From Cymodocea nodosa (lineage: Eukaryota; Streptophyta; Magnoliopsida; Alismatales; Cymodoceaceae), in the NCBI GenBank assembly GCA_036874045.1, contig CM072347.1, positions 3,474,501 through 3,538,500 of the forward strand: a stretch of 64,000 bases of DNA, in the 5' to 3' direction. This document shows positions 15,001 through 26,247 of the stretch, piece by piece (the first letter of the stretch is position 1; every line of letters begins with the position of its first letter). Below the pieces are notes generated by a model, which saw only the letters and a list, made by a program, of their open reading frames with translations, did not search any database and was not told the DNA's origin. The translations under genes were made by a program, and so were the position numbers.

Positions 15001-18000
15001 AAGGAGGTAGTGTTGTTGTTGTTGTTGATAAACTTGCAAAGGAAGTGGCTATAAAGACTCAACCCTTAGTGACTAACCCATAGCCCAATCCCTTTCAAAA
15101 GAAGAAAGTCTTAAGATGTGGGCATAACTAAAATTAGATGTTGGTAGCCAGCAACATTGGAGGACTTCCCATAGTTGACACAAGTTATAAGATGTAGATG
15201 TTGCAAATCTCCTACACTCTCAAATTCTCCTCCATAGCCAAAGGTGTAGGAACACAAAAATGAGCAAGAAAGAAAAGGTAATTCTATTGATTACAACAAG
15301 AATTACGAAGGAAACACTTGCAACTAGAAAACTCCTAAGACATGTATCGGTACATCCATGTCTTCTACAAAAATAACACTTAGGATTTAAATCTCAGGAT
15401 ACCACAAGTTGGTCTTTAGGCTCTTACAACCCTTTTACACCCTTTAAGCCACTTTCCCCACTTACCCAAATTGAGGAACCTTCACAATGGTGGAGCCTTC
15501 TCCTCTACATTGAGGAGGAAGAAAAAGTCATATCTTGGTTATTAGGGGTCAACCACGTTCTTCTATCTTCTTAGAGGATTATCTTCCGAACACTACATCA
15601 TTTGGAGTCATTGTCATGCTCTCTATCTTCCTCTCAAAGTTTCCTTTCCAACAAATATTCATATGCCTCACATTGCCTACACTTGAGTCATGATCTAGTT
15701 GAACCTTCTTAAGGGTGCATTCTCTAGGTCACTACCATAATAACTGAGAAATGGTGAATTTTTCGACAAGAAGATACATCTGAAATCCTTCAAGGACTAC
15801 ATAACATGATAACTCTTCTTCTAAAGTTTATGTACATATATGACACATCCTAACTCTCAAGCTTAAGGGATTTAGTGTTAACTCATCTAACGATTGAATT
15901 TTGGAATTAGTCATCCAAGTCTTCTATTGTTCATCCAAAATCCTTTAGTCAGTCATCTAGATTCTTCTGCTGGTCATTTGGGATCCTTCAACCAATCATC
16001 TAAACTCCTTTTACCAATTATCTAGACTCATTCAGCCAATTGTCCATGATCTATCAACTAGTCACTTGGATTCTTCCACCTGTCTTCCAAACTCCTTTGT
16101 TGACTAAGTCATCCATTGAATCCTTGTTGGCAAAATCTGTCAACATGCAAGGATTTGTCATTGGTGGGTCTTGATGGCTAGCTAGCAATTCTTACTGACC
16201 TAATGGTAATTTTCTAGTTGACTTTTTCTTATCTTGTGAATTTCTCATTTTACCCTTAGGGGCAAACTAACTTCTAAGGTTGTGAATTCACCAAAATTCA
16301 TCTCCACAAGTGAATTTACAGTTGTGGGTCTCCTATAATATACCTCCAACTTTTCTAGATAGAGGCTCTATACGCTCCATATTTTTATAAATAATAACAT
16401 ATCAATAAATATAGGTATAATATTAGGTTGATATGTTAAATTAGTATAATATACCTCCTTGGATGGAAGGGACAATACATTGGATGTCCCATAGAAACCC
16501 ATGTTCACAAGAAGGTGAACAAGAGGCTAGGGCATATGCACAAGGTCCAAAGAAGACTCTACATGTTGAGAGGCAGGAAGAGAGGGTGGGAAGGGAGGGA
16601 AGAAGATAGAGGTGTTGTCAGACAAGGCTAACAATCTTGGGTGTCTAATACCATGTTGATTTAGGAAATAATCAAGCTTAGGCTTTTCCACTACATGATC
16701 AAGAGTACAAGTACAAGACTATATGGATCCTTCAAGATCCAATTACCCATACCCATTTACACTAATTTACATCATTTACATAACATAACAGCAACCTTAA
16801 TTGTAACAATAATAATCCCTATCATAATCTCATTATGTCAGATCAACTATATGAATCTATTTTTTCCATTAAAATCTTCAATTAAATTACATAATTTAAA
16901 TCCATTCGCACAATTCTAACTAAGCACTTTTAAGCATTCCTCTAGTTCTTTTAGTTTTTTTTTACATTAATTAACTCTCCTAGCCGACATCCTTTAGCCT
17001 CCTAAGGATATAATCAAATCACTTAAATTGAATTTCTCTTATCTTCAAGGAAAACTACATTATCAGCAAATAATATACATCAAGATATTCTTCTTTAAAT
17101 TTCCTTAATCATTTCATCCATAATCAAGACAAATAAATATAGACTAAAGGAGGACCTTTAGTGTAAACCAATGTCTATTGAAAATTTCTCTTCCTATAAT
17201 TTTAACATTATCAATTACTCTTTCATACATATCCTTTATGATATCAATATATCCTATAGGTATTCTTTTTCTTTCCAATACCTACCATAATAGATTTCTA
17301 AATATCCTATCATAAGTTTTTTCTAAATCAATAAAAACTATATAGAGGTCATTTTTCGTAAATCTGAAATTTTCTATTAATTTTATAAGTAAATGAATAG
17401 TTTTCATTATTGATCTACTTAGCATAAACTTAAATTAATTTACTATAATTTTAGTACCTACCTTAGTGATTGTTCAATTATTCTTTACCAAAATTTAATA
17501 GTATGACTTATTAACTTAATACCATGATAATTATTACAAATTTTATATGTTCCCTCTTATTCTTAAATATAAATATTAAAGAATACTTTCCTTATTCATC
17601 TAACTTTTTTTTTTCTTTAAAATTATATTCAAAAACTTAGTTAGCCACTTAATTCCCTACTTCACTTGTACACTTCCACATTTCAATAAGAATACCATCT
17701 AATCTAATAGTTTTCTCACATTTCATTTTCTTAATAGTTTTTTTTACCTTTAAATTGCTACTTATTCTAAAATAACTATAACTTATATCCTTGGTGTTGC
17801 TACCTAAATTTCGCAACACAAGAGTTTCTAATGGTAAATTTATTAAAAGATTTACTAAAATATTTGTAGCATTTACTTTTTATTTCATTTTCTTTAACCA
17901 AACTCTACCATCTTCATCCTTAATACACTTACTTGACTTAAATATATAGATTTACTTTGTCTAACCTTAACCAATTTAAATATTCTATTTTATCTTTGTT

Positions 18001-21000
18001 TTATGTTCAAATTATCATATAATTCCTTATAGGCCTATTTTTTTACTAATAATTTTTTATCATTCCTTTTTACTAGCTTATAATTCTTTAAATTTTTCTT
18101 GTTTCTACATTTATAATAAGTTTTATAGCATTTTTTGTTTTCTTTTATTATCTTTTGTACATCTTCATTCCACCATCAACTTTATTTACCTAATGGAGCT
18201 ACCCCACAAAACAAAATTTCCCTAACAATCTTTTTAATACAAGTAGTTATTTCATTGTGTTAGAGTCTATGAATAAATAGATTCCTAGTATTGTGTTCTA
18301 AGTAAGTTTATTCCCACATTGGTTATCATACATGTATTCACTTCTTATAGTTTCTATAAATAGAGGTTTTACATTATCTTAGTGAAATCATTCTACTTCT
18401 ATCCATTTTTTGTATTCCAATAAAATGTCAAAGTAGATTCCCATATATCCACCTAATTTAAATAAAAAAACATTTGTAAACATAAATAAGCCATAAATGA
18501 GGAAAAGTATTGGAATAGTCCCACAATGGTTAATATAAAGAATAGACTTAAACTAATATATGATAAATCTTTCAACCATTACTAATTAGTTTTGAGATCA
18601 ATTATTACATATGGTAACAAAGTTAGGATTTGAAAGCCCATTAGAGATCTAGGTAAGGAGAAAGGAAATCTTAGTCACACCCTCCTCTCAACCACTACCA
18701 TCACTAGTCACTATCCAAGCCGTCACCACCAATTGAAGTCATCCCTCTTCCTCTTGCATCCAAACCCTTCTCCCTTCTTTTATTTGAGCTTCTCTCTCTT
18801 TGCTATCATTGCTCACCCCTTATCACTAGAACATCCATCAATGCCTAGTTTACTCTTCACCAATTTTGTTGGCAATCTTCACTTATCACTAGATCTTCCA
18901 TCAATGCATGGTCTGCTTTCTGCCAAGGTCATTTGTAGTTTCCACCAGGCCTACAACCTAGTCCAACCATTTCCAAGCCTACAGTCTAGTTGTCAGCCCT
19001 ATTATACAAGGTGCCTTACCTCCGATTACCATCAATAGAGTTTTGCAATCCTCTTTCCTCTCTTAGGCAAGGGTCTTCAAACCCTCTCCTCTCCTCTTCT
19101 TCCTGCCTATTAGTTTCGCATTCTTCCCTATCATTTGTACCCATTAGGGTTGCAAAAGGTTGCAGCCAAAGAGAAAAAAAAGAGAGGAAGTGTGGTATAG
19201 TAATGAAAAAAAGGAGGAAGAAGAAAAAGAAGAGAAAAAGAAAGAAAATTATGAAAAAGGAAAAAAAAGGGGGTGAGAGAATGAAAAAAAGGGAAAAATT
19301 TATGTTTAAAAAATATGATGAAAGTCAAAAAAAAAGAACAAGTAAAAAAAAGATAGGGAAAAAAGGTGTTTAATACTTTATTATCATTGTCCAATTAAAT
19401 TAGTTACATTTTTCTTGTAAGAGTTTTGACATTACAGCAATGTTGCTCTATCAAAGTTATTTATTCTCCATAAGATCAGCCTTGATGTTAGATAGTGTTG
19501 TCTTGTTACTTTTATTTGATGATTGATAATGATTCTATTAGTATTGTAGGAGCATGTGTGTAAATTTTTTAATATGTACAGGTATTTATATGTTAACTGA
19601 GTCTAATGATTTTAACAGTGAATCAGCTTATTAGTATGTACAAGTGTTCATATGTTAACTGAATCTAATAATATCAACAACAAATTAGTGTGTACACTTG
19701 TTAAATCACAGTCAACTAGGGTTTGATTGTTCTTTCTTATTTGCACAATATTGCTACTACTTCTAGTTAGTGTCTCTGTATTATGTGTCTCCTTGATTAA
19801 TTTATTATAAATTGTTTATGTATGCATCTGTAGCAAACTGGATGCTCCTACTTGAGATAAAGTGTTAAAATCTACAAATAAATGAATCCTTATATAAATT
19901 CCTAGTGTGGTGTTGTAAGTGAATTTAGTCCTACATTGGTTATCATGCATGTATCTACTCTTTGTAGCCTTTATAAATAGGGTCATATGTTATTATAGTG
20001 AAACCATACTACTTCAACCTATTTTGTGTTACAACACATTGCAAAGTTTATTTACCTCTTCATCTAATTCTCATATTCTTTTTTTAACAAGCAATCTTTA
20101 AATATCATTTTCTTTTCACCTTTTAGATTACACCACCTAATCTTTAGATTATTATATATTTTAGTCTTTCACTTTCTGATCTTGATATTAGCATCTAATA
20201 CTAACAATCTATGTTACGTAGTTAAGTTTTCTCCAAGAATAACATTACAATTTTTACAAATTCTTTGATCTATTTTTCTAGTAAGTAAAAAATCTATTTG
20301 ACTAGCATTTGAACTACTTTTAAATATAATTAAATATTCCTCTCTTTTCCTAAAATAAGTGTTAATTAATAAAAGGTCACAATGTGCATTAAAGTTTAAA
20401 ATTGAATTTCCTTTTTCGTTTCTATTACCAAAATCTAATTCTTTATAGTGTCTTGTATATCCTCTATTTTTCCCTTTTACATGACCATTTAGATCTCCTT
20501 CAATAAAGAATTTTTTACCAATAGATAAGTCATGAACTAAACTATCTAAATTTTCTCAAAATGTTTGTTTAATAGCTTCTCCTAAACTTATTTGTGGAGC
20601 ATATACACTGATTATATTAACTATCTCATTTTCTATCACAAGCTTAATCATCATAATTCTATCTTTTATACTTATTACCTCAATAACTTCATCTTTTAAA
20701 CTTTGATCAACCATTATTTCATTCTATTTCTATACTTATTTTTTCCTATATACTACAATTTAAAACCACTATCGTCAATTAGCTTAAATTTTTCTTCCAC
20801 CCTTTTAATTTCTTACAAGCATAATATGTTACTTTTCCTCCTTAACATTATATCTATTGAGTTAAGAGGGGTAATTTGGTAAATCTCTTATAACCCTAGC
20901 ATATCTTGTATTATTCATTATTGAAATGAGAGTGAGAGGCCAACAAATGTGCAGCTTCCATATCTTCTCCTCTCCACCTTTGTTCTCTCTTCTCTTCTCC

Positions 21001-22869
21001 TTTCCAAGGAATTGGTGCTAGGTTTGCACTATAACCATTAATTCCATACTCATACCAATCAAGGGACCCATATTTCAAATTGTTAGCCTAATTTTGGTGT
21101 TTAGAACTAACTTTTTTGTCGACACTCATCCAATAAGGTGTAAGAATCATTGCTTATTTGCATCTACATCTAAGCATCAATGTAAAACTCCTAGCTTAAG
21201 AACATTACACCTAAGATATGTTATGTTTCACTCTCTTTTTTTCATTGCATCTGAGGCCTAGCACAACAAGTTGCTAATGTTATGTTCCAATGAATTATCT
21301 TTAAAATTTATGTTCATAAAAGATTGACAAATTTTTACAGCTGGCTATCTTCCTAACACTAATCTTTCTCTTTTATCCAAGGTTAAGATTGACCATAAAA
21401 GGGTTAACCTCCACAAGCAAAGCTTTTTTTTCATAAATTTTAATAAATCAAGGAAATCCAATGACAAAAACAACACTATCATGTCACTTTTACCAATTCA
21501 ATTTGGCAAGCATGGGATTCCCTTTTTAACTAAACACATAAATAATAGCAATTACAGTTTTAAAAACTAGGTTGTACCAGCTGGTCAGACTGGTCCAACA
21601 GTGAACTAGTGGCCTATCCAGTCCAAATACCCATGGTTGAACCATATTTACGATTAAACCAGTGAGCCAAATCAAATCAAATGGTCAGACCAGTAGAACT
21701 GGAGGGTTCAACCAGCTCACTATTCAACACACTCTTTTCACTTCTGAAATTTAATATTACTATTTTTCGTTATATTTTATTCAAAAATGTCATTTAAAGA
21801 TTTTCAGTTTTTCTATGTTTTCCCTGAATTTTCCAATTTTTAAAGTTTTATTGTTAAATTAAGTAAAAATGGCATAATTATAGCATTATTCAGTCCAACC
21901 GGTTGGACCAGTTTTGGGACCAGACAGAACAGAAAAGCGGTTTAATGTCCAATCCAGTTCTGAAAACATTGATAAGAATTTCACTTGACAAGAAAGAATA
22001 AGAATTTCAAGTACCTCAAGAACTCGAATTCCTAGAATGTGAGGGCGGCTATTGAAATAGATGGCAACTTTTTGAGCATCATAAGCTTCAGGAAGTGGCA
22101 TGGACCAAAGTTGCAACAGTTGTAGTAAATAATTAGCATACAATTTCAAAGCCTCAAAGTCAGCCATTAACAAATCCACGCCAGAGAGACCTGCTGAAGG
22201 AAATAAGATGATGAAGTAATGAAGGCGGCAAAAACAAGTGGAAATAATCAAACGACTTGGATAAAAGAATGCGGGTTTCATCATTCATGTAAGTATCATT
22301 GATTAGAGAGTTAGGAAAGCTCGGTTGAGCGGGTGAGGTTCTCCTGACTGACCTCAAGAATGATGGAAATAGAGAATGCCATCAAATATCTACAACCCTT
22401 TTGATAAATGCATACAAACCCAACTTTCCAGACGTTGGTGCAAGGCAATTTTACAGCTTCCATGCCATCAACTCGAACAGCACAATGTGATAAAAACCAT
22501 CCCTTTTTCAATGTGATACTACCAGGTGTCTGGAAGGGAAAGAAAAAGTAAAAAGCCACCTGGGTAGGAAGGAGCAGGCCAGGCGCCACCCACCAGGGGC
22601 GGACCAGGACGATCCTGCTGCTTCTGCTCCACCTCGAGATTCCGGAGCCAGAACAAGTCACCAATTGCCTTGGAGATGCGAGCACGAGCAGGTCCCAGCT
22701 TCTCCTTCAGAAACTCCCGGTCTCGTCTGACCACCGTCTCAAAATCCCCCGGCACCCGCGGCGGCCTCCACCGGTGGCGGTCATCCCCGGCCTTAGCCTT
22801 CGGGGAGAAGAGGGGGAAGGGCGTTGGGGACCGTGCCGCCGCCACTCCGACGGAGGCCGCTGCTGCCAT
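66..22869 (-). CDS. ABC1K (UbiB/aarF-type) atypical kinase, chloroplast-type; 3' end outside window
   Basis: ABC1 atypical kinases act in plastids or mitochondria, often on prenyl-quinone metabolism. Exons, in order: 22560-22869, 22015-22190, 12643-12805, 12441-12493, 11086-11229, 9327-9431, 7668-7793, 5904-6098, 4508-4614, 66-228. All have GT/AG borders and the phases agree, giving 514 codons. Landmarks: Ala/Arg/Pro-rich N-terminus like a transit peptide (about 1-40); KVGQ 216-219, the ABC1 signature; Ala-rich loop AAASFGQ 276-282; VAIK with Lys297; ELDYRLEALN with Glu345/Asp347; catalytic HADPHPGN 443-450; DFG 463-465. All family hallmarks are present and no frame break is seen. The start is the first ATG of a GC-rich exon. 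ABC1Ks are commonly 600-800 residues, so the C-terminus is missing at the left edge. Introns hold transposons, the longest (12806-22014) being 9.2 kb. The subgroup (which numbered ABC1K) is not resolved. Confidence 0.93.
1228..1944 (+). mobile_element. LINE 3' end: RNase H domain plus (AAT)n tail
   Basis: An open frame at 1228-1764 encodes a type-I RNase H-like domain of the kind found at the C-terminus of plant LINE polyproteins (RVT_3). Visible are VRWIGW, then KLTFNGAV, GIIKDEEGN, a VELQALYQTL helix, EIDSLTVFKVI and ILREGNHVVDMLAKMG. It is followed by about 150 bp of untranslated sequence and an AAT microsatellite at 1919-1944, which fits a LINE 3' tail. No reverse transcriptase was recognised upstream, so this looks like a 5'-truncated insertion, antisense within the ABC1K intron. 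A domesticated RNase-H gene is a less likely reading. Confidence 0.6.
1944..2740. mobile_element. MITE-like element of the CCAAGGTGA/CACCT family
   Basis: The left side (1944-2030) carries GCCAAGGTGATAGG, CACCACCTC and CCAAGGTGAGAGGC. The right side (2580-2745) carries AAGGCA, CACGTGGCCACCTGAGG and GATGCCTTAATAAC, roughly the inverse complement. The middle is AT-rich and non-coding. A shorter relative lies at about 45490-45580. Ends and target-site duplication are not defined. Confidence 0.35.
2793..2988. repeat. 98-bp tandem duplication, two copies
   Basis: Two adjacent units (2793-2890 and 2891-2988) differ at only a few positions and share TTTGGATTAGAAGT and AGGATAAAATCAAAGAGG. The similarity points to a recent local duplication in the intron. 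Confidence 0.9.
3180..4125 (-). mobile_element. Ty1/Copia remnant (3' pol end and LTR-like pieces)
   Basis: On the minus strand the stretch left of 3600 reads like the end of a Copia polyprotein (LVDIFIKRL, then KLGMLDVYAL), followed by an LTR-like start TGTTAGATTATTA near 3293. The same start recurs near 4121. The segments 3581-3810 and 3815-4030 are diverged tandem copies of one unit. The element is old, heavily broken and incomplete. Confidence 0.5.
4615..5903. other. ABC1K intron 8, nothing recognised
   Basis: AT-rich intronic sequence between exons 9 and 8. I see no coding similarity, terminal repeats or tandem arrays. Confidence 0.5.
6142..7282. mobile_element. Two short LTRs in head-out inverted orientation around about 830 bp
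   Basis: A 145-170 bp unit lies forward at about 6142-6287 and reverse at about 7113-7282. Both begin TGTGAGAA at the outer edge and share GGTTATTTGT, GTTTAGTC and a TATA box, TATAAATAGA. The right copy, read on the minus strand, ends TTTCAACA and is followed by TGGTATTAGAGCC, the usual Copia-type primer-binding site. The interior is polypyrimidine-rich near 6290-6460 and has no pol. The unit resembles the LTRs at 18258-18422 and 19863-20036. Flanks TAATA and TAATC are nearly a 5-bp target duplication. A broken, non-autonomous LTR relative. Confidence 0.6.
7900..8715. mobile_element. TIR element with about 140-bp imperfect inverted repeats (MULE-like MITE?)
   Basis: The left end (7900-8040) matches the reverse complement of the right end (about 8545-8715): both start near GCCACTTA, then share ATTGCT, CCCTCTTA, AATATTTATTC and TATACC. 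The internal 500 bp has no transposase. Outer flanks AACTAAATA and AGCTAAAGC may be a decayed 9-bp duplication, which would suit a Mutator-type element. The segment overlaps ABC1K intron 6 only and leaves exon 7 intact. Confidence 0.5.
9432..11085. other. ABC1K intron 5, nothing recognised
   Basis: AT-rich intron sequence between exons 6 and 5. Short open frames here show no family resemblance and no repeats stand out. Confidence 0.5.
11230..12440. other. ABC1K intron 4, nothing recognised apart from a C run
   Basis: Non-coding. Its only landmark is a run of about eleven C at 11755-11765. Confidence 0.5.
13174..16807 (-). mobile_element. Ty1/Copia retrotransposon, internally reduced, with both LTRs and TSD
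   Basis: Two 149-bp LTRs (13179-13327 and 16654-16802) are flanked by the 5-bp duplication GTAAC (13174-13178, 16803-16807). On the minus strand the right LTR is 5' and is followed by the primer-binding site TGGTATTAGAC; the left LTR is preceded by the polypurine tract GAAGGGGAG. Residual pol is visible at 13702-14115, with reverse-transcriptase tail YHRLVGKLIYL and the RNase H segment NFVTWRSKK. At 3.6 kb it is shorter than an autonomous Copia and is broken in many places. It sits in the 3' tail of an RTE LINE. Confidence 0.88.
16803..20845 (-). mobile_element. RTE-clade LINE, degenerate, carrying two nested insertions
   Basis: Minus-strand fragments read as an RTE polyprotein. The endonuclease part at about 20400-20700 shows NIISVYAPQI, FWENLDSLVHDL and FFIEGDLNGH; the reverse transcriptase lies at 17000-18250. 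The 3' AAC/AAT-rich tail is split by the Copia element, with its remainder at about 13155-13178. The short-LTR element 18253-20041 interrupts the body. Many stops and frameshifts; the 5' end is missing. The 32.6-35.2 kb copy aligns with it and supplies the uninterrupted sequence at the short-LTR site. Confidence 0.75.
18253..20041 (+). mobile_element. Non-autonomous short-LTR retroelement (TRIM/LARD-like)
   Basis: LTRs at 18258-18422 and 19863-20036 (about 165-174 bp) start TGTTA and contain a TATA box (TATAAATAG). They are bracketed by the 5-bp duplication CATTG at 18253-18257 and 20037-20041. The interior of about 1.4 kb encodes no recognisable gag or pol. It has a pyrimidine-rich stretch and a Lys-rich purine tract near 19160-19370 that yields spurious frames. 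The related RTE copy at 33.4 kb lacks the insertion. Confidence 0.8.
20880..21550. other. ABC1K intron 2, unassigned part
   Basis: Between the RTE LINE and the MITE I see AT-rich sequence with no coding similarity or repeat structure. Confidence 0.4.
21557..21965. mobile_element. MITE with inverted ends of the GTTTT-AAAACTGG / CCGGTT type
   Basis: The left end has GTTTTAAAAACTAGGTTG and CAGACTGGTCCAACAG. The right end, reverse-complemented, reads GTTTTCAGAACTGGATTGG and GGTCCAACCGGTTGGACT. The element is about 410 bp, with an AT-rich non-coding centre. This matches a common plant MITE style rich in CCGGTT-like words. It ends about 50 bp from exon 2 of the ABC1K gene. Confidence 0.6.
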
Positions 22870-23030
22870 CCGGAGAAGCTAGGAGTACTTCCGGAATCGA
22901 GGATTGTCCTTCCGGTAGATAATCTTTCCGTTAACGACGTCGCCGTGCGTGCGTTCGTCGCCGGTTTGTTTTTCAATCGACGATGGAAGCAGAGAAACAG
23001 AGATAGTGTTGGTAATTGAATGATCAAGAT
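22870..23030 (-). promoter_or_regulatory. GC/CpG-rich 5' leader of the ABC1K gene
   Basis: Base composition shifts sharply from AT-rich to GC- and CpG-rich at about 22560 and back at about 23000, covering exon 1 and the presumed 5' UTR. No clear TATA box was assigned, so the transcription start is not placed. Confidence 0.4.
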
Positions 23031-24150
23031 TTAATATTAATTATACTTCAATTTTTAAGATTAAGTGTTGTCATAATATCAAACATTCGAATTGCTGGTA
23101 AGAATTTCACACCTTTTTATTAATTATTCAACACACCTCGATTTCAAGTTCCTTTAAATTTTAAAACGAGAACAAGAAAGCAAAAGAAAAAGAAGATTAT
23201 TATGTTCTCATTATAATCTGTAGAAAATCTTCCATGTGACAGTTATAATTATTTATTTGTATTATAATTATTTATTCATATTATAATTACTTATTTGTAT
23301 TATAATTACAATTTATACGTTAAAATAAATAAAATATACTCAAATATGTTAATCAAGAGTATTTTAGGGAATCTCATCAATTCTTCTGTGGAACTAAAAA
23401 TACCATTAAACAAAGTTCTCAACTCTTCTTGAAATTCAAACATAAACTTCAACCCTTAACTCTCAATTTCCAAGCTAAGCTAAAACTACACTACTATTAA
23501 ATGCAATTAAGGTTGGTGTGCGACAAAATCAGGATCGCATCATGATATTAGCATGTAACAATCAGGACCTATGTTATAAGACTTATACGTGACTTTCAAC
23601 AGTAAGCGTTAAAAGATGACAAAAGATTAAATGAAAATGCAAGACATTGAGATGGTATAATTTTACGAGAAATAATCAAGTTTTAATAATTTATTTAAGT
23701 ATGGTATATTAAGAATGATGACTTTCATATTGATTTCTGTATGCAACACTTGGGGTGTTTCATATTGGAAAATGATGGTTACCCTATAGATGTAATAATG
23801 TTATTTTGATGAGATTATTATTATTGAGAGGTTACAAATTTACTTGCTAAAATTTTAGCTCTTGGTTTTTTTTTTTTTCCTTTTGTCTTAGAGCAAAAAG
23901 ATTGATATGTTTCAGCGTAGTGTGATGGAAAGAATGCCTCAGGATACTTGTAATGGTGGTAAAACCTTTGTTTAGCATCAAACACCTGTATTATATGTGA
24001 GTGAACTTTGTGAAAATGTGTACTTTGATTTGTAGGGTCCATTTGTACACATTTCTTGACGAGAAATAAAACAACGTTAAATCCGGTAAATAGTGTGAAA
24101 TGGAAAGAAGAAGAAATGATAGAAAATGATACGAAATAAAATGATGTTTA
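23030..24150. other. Intergenic, upstream of ABC1K
   Basis: AT-rich. It contains a small array at 23243-23306 with a unit near TATTATAATTATTTATT (about 21 bp, three copies). No gene was recognised. The 73-codon minus frame at 23821-24042 has no family features. Confidence 0.5.
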
Positions 24151-24398
24151 TGTACAATAGAAAACGAAAGGAAATAACTGGAAAATTTGAGTTATTTGTG
24201 CATACTAGGAAATAATATGAAATGACAAGAAATTTTTTTAAATGGTTTAAATTTACCTTTATAAATTATTTTAAATATATATTATTAATATTTCTAAATT
24301 TTTAATGTATTGACTTCAAATAATTATACAAAATGTACATATAAAATAACTTTTTCATCAAAAGTAAAATTCATTAAAACTACATTGAATATATTTTT

Positions 24399-25830
24399 TT
24401 ACATATTATCTCTCTTCCACATGGAATACATAATTCTTTCACGCATTACATCAACTACTACTTTCCTTTGTTCCATACTCAAATTAACAGAACAATGTAC
24501 ATTATCTTCAACATTGTTAACAAATTCTTCATTTAATACAATATTTTTTTCCCACAATTCATCTGCCAGATCTTGTAATAAGTCTTCTTGATCTGCTCTT
24601 CTAATGAAATTATAGACAAGAAAACATGCTAAAATAATTTTAACTTGTGTTTCAAATGGATATGGCATGTAACCTCGTAAAATTGCAAATCAATGCTTGA
24701 TCACTCCAAATGTACGTTCTATAACATTTCTCAATTGAGAATTTCTGTAATTGAAATTCTCTACTGCGTTACTTGGAACTCGATTTTGATCATATTCTGA
24801 TAAATGATATCGTACACCTCGAAATGGAGAAATAAATTCCAGATGATTTGGGAATATTGCATCTACCAAATAATATTTACCTACACAATATACATAACAT
24901 TTAACACTTTCAATATTATGATTTATATAAACAAATAATTTGAATGATAATAGTATTGTCATACTAGGTGGTACTTCAAGCCCATGCGGTTCAGAAGTCG
25001 CATCTTGTAAAATCCTTGCATCTACAGTTGATCCTTCTCAACCAGCAAGTACATACGTAATTTCCATGTCAAAATTACAAGTTGCCAATACATTTTGTGT
25101 TAATTCTCCTTTCCTATTCCTGTATTTAGCAGTTTTTTGTCCATAAATTGTGTCATTGACATGTGTACCATCGATAGCGCCAATGCAATCCTATATTGAG
25201 AACATGTAAAAAATGTATTTTTAAACATCTATGCAAAATACATTCAATAAAATAGAAGAATATAATAATATAATTCACATTTTACCTTAAAATATGGGTA
25301 GACATTTGGATCATTACGAATTCGATTTGATGTTGAAGATGAAGGTTTTGCTATAAGTATATCATGTAATCTTATTATAGCATTGACAACCTCATTGAAA
25401 TATGTGCTAATCGTCCAATCAGATCTCTGAAAACGCTTAGTAATTACTCCATATCGTTGGTTCTGACCAACTGTAACAAGAAAAATTGCTAATTTCTCTT
25501 CTACACTTATATCTCGGCTATCTTGTATAACTTTTTCTCTTTTAAGCAACTCACAAAATTCCATAAAAATAGATTGACTCATGCGATATATTTTTTGATA
25601 GTTATATGATTGGTGAGGTATTGATAAATCTAATAATGTCCTAATATATCGTTCTCCCTCTTTACTATATATTCGTTCTCCCTCCCTACTATATATTCGT
25701 TCAGTAGAATTCCTTGTAATATGTGTAATAATATGTGCAACTCCTCCACACTCTTGAGTAATTATGTTGCATATTTGCCTTCGTCTTTGCCTCTATAATC
25801 GTCGTTGAGAACTTTCATCATAGTTGTCCA
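24399..25830 (-). pseudogene. PIF/Harbinger DDE transposase (HARBI1/ALP1-like), broken
   Basis: Cut-and-paste transposase with an RNase-H fold. Exon 1 (about 25286-25830) includes the helix-turn-helix region FCELLKREKVIQD, VEEKLAIFLVTVGQN and ends YPYFK. A 95-bp GT/AG intron (25191-25285) follows. Exon 2 begins DCIGAIDGTHV (first Asp), continues EGSTVDARIL (second Asp), YYLVDAIFPN and RNVIERTFGVIK (the Glu), and ends at 24399. The DDE residues are kept. Interruptions: one stop soon after the start, one at a Trp codon before EGSTVD, and one after GVIKH. Length is close to the family norm, so it decayed rather recently. Confidence 0.85.
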
Positions 25831-25912
25831 TGTAGAGGAAAACTATATGTAAAAAAACAAATATGTCAAATATAAGTAAAGAAGGTAAATATTCAATAAT
25901 ATCAATAATGTT

Positions 25913-26150
25913 CAAACATCATAATAACAACAACAAAGTCCAACTACAAATTATTATAACATCACAATAAAATATTTTTTCAATAACAACATAACTCGCA
26001 AACATCTTAATAACAACAACAAAGTCCAATTACAAATTATTATAACATCACAATAAAATATTTTTTCAATAACAACATAACTCGCAAACATCATAATAAC
26101 AATAACAAAGTTCAACTACAAATTATTACATCACAATAAAAAAGGGTGAT
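25913..26150. repeat. 86-bp tandem repeat, about 2.7 copies
   Basis: The word CAAACATC recurs at 25913, 25999 and 26085, with the intervening sequence repeated (ATAACAACAACAAAGTCCAA). It lies between the two transposon genes. Confidence 0.85.
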
Positions 26151-26247
26151 AACTATATCCACCCTTAACATTACAATAAAATGTCTAAATAGAGGTGCAT
26201 ATAACAAAGGGAAAAAAATCTAGAGAATGCATATAACAAATAGTAGT

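Noticed and set aside
18990-19394. Lys-rich frame and its opposite-strand Phe/Leu-rich frame
   Set aside because: Purine-tract artefacts in the interior of the short-LTR element.
22670-23027. Overlapping frames in several registers over ABC1K exon 1
   Set aside because: Shadows of a GC-rich exon; only the frame starting at 22869 joins the downstream kinase exons.
25913-26150. Possible CRISPR-like array
   Set aside because: The 86-bp units are contiguous with no unique spacers, and the sequence is eukaryotic.
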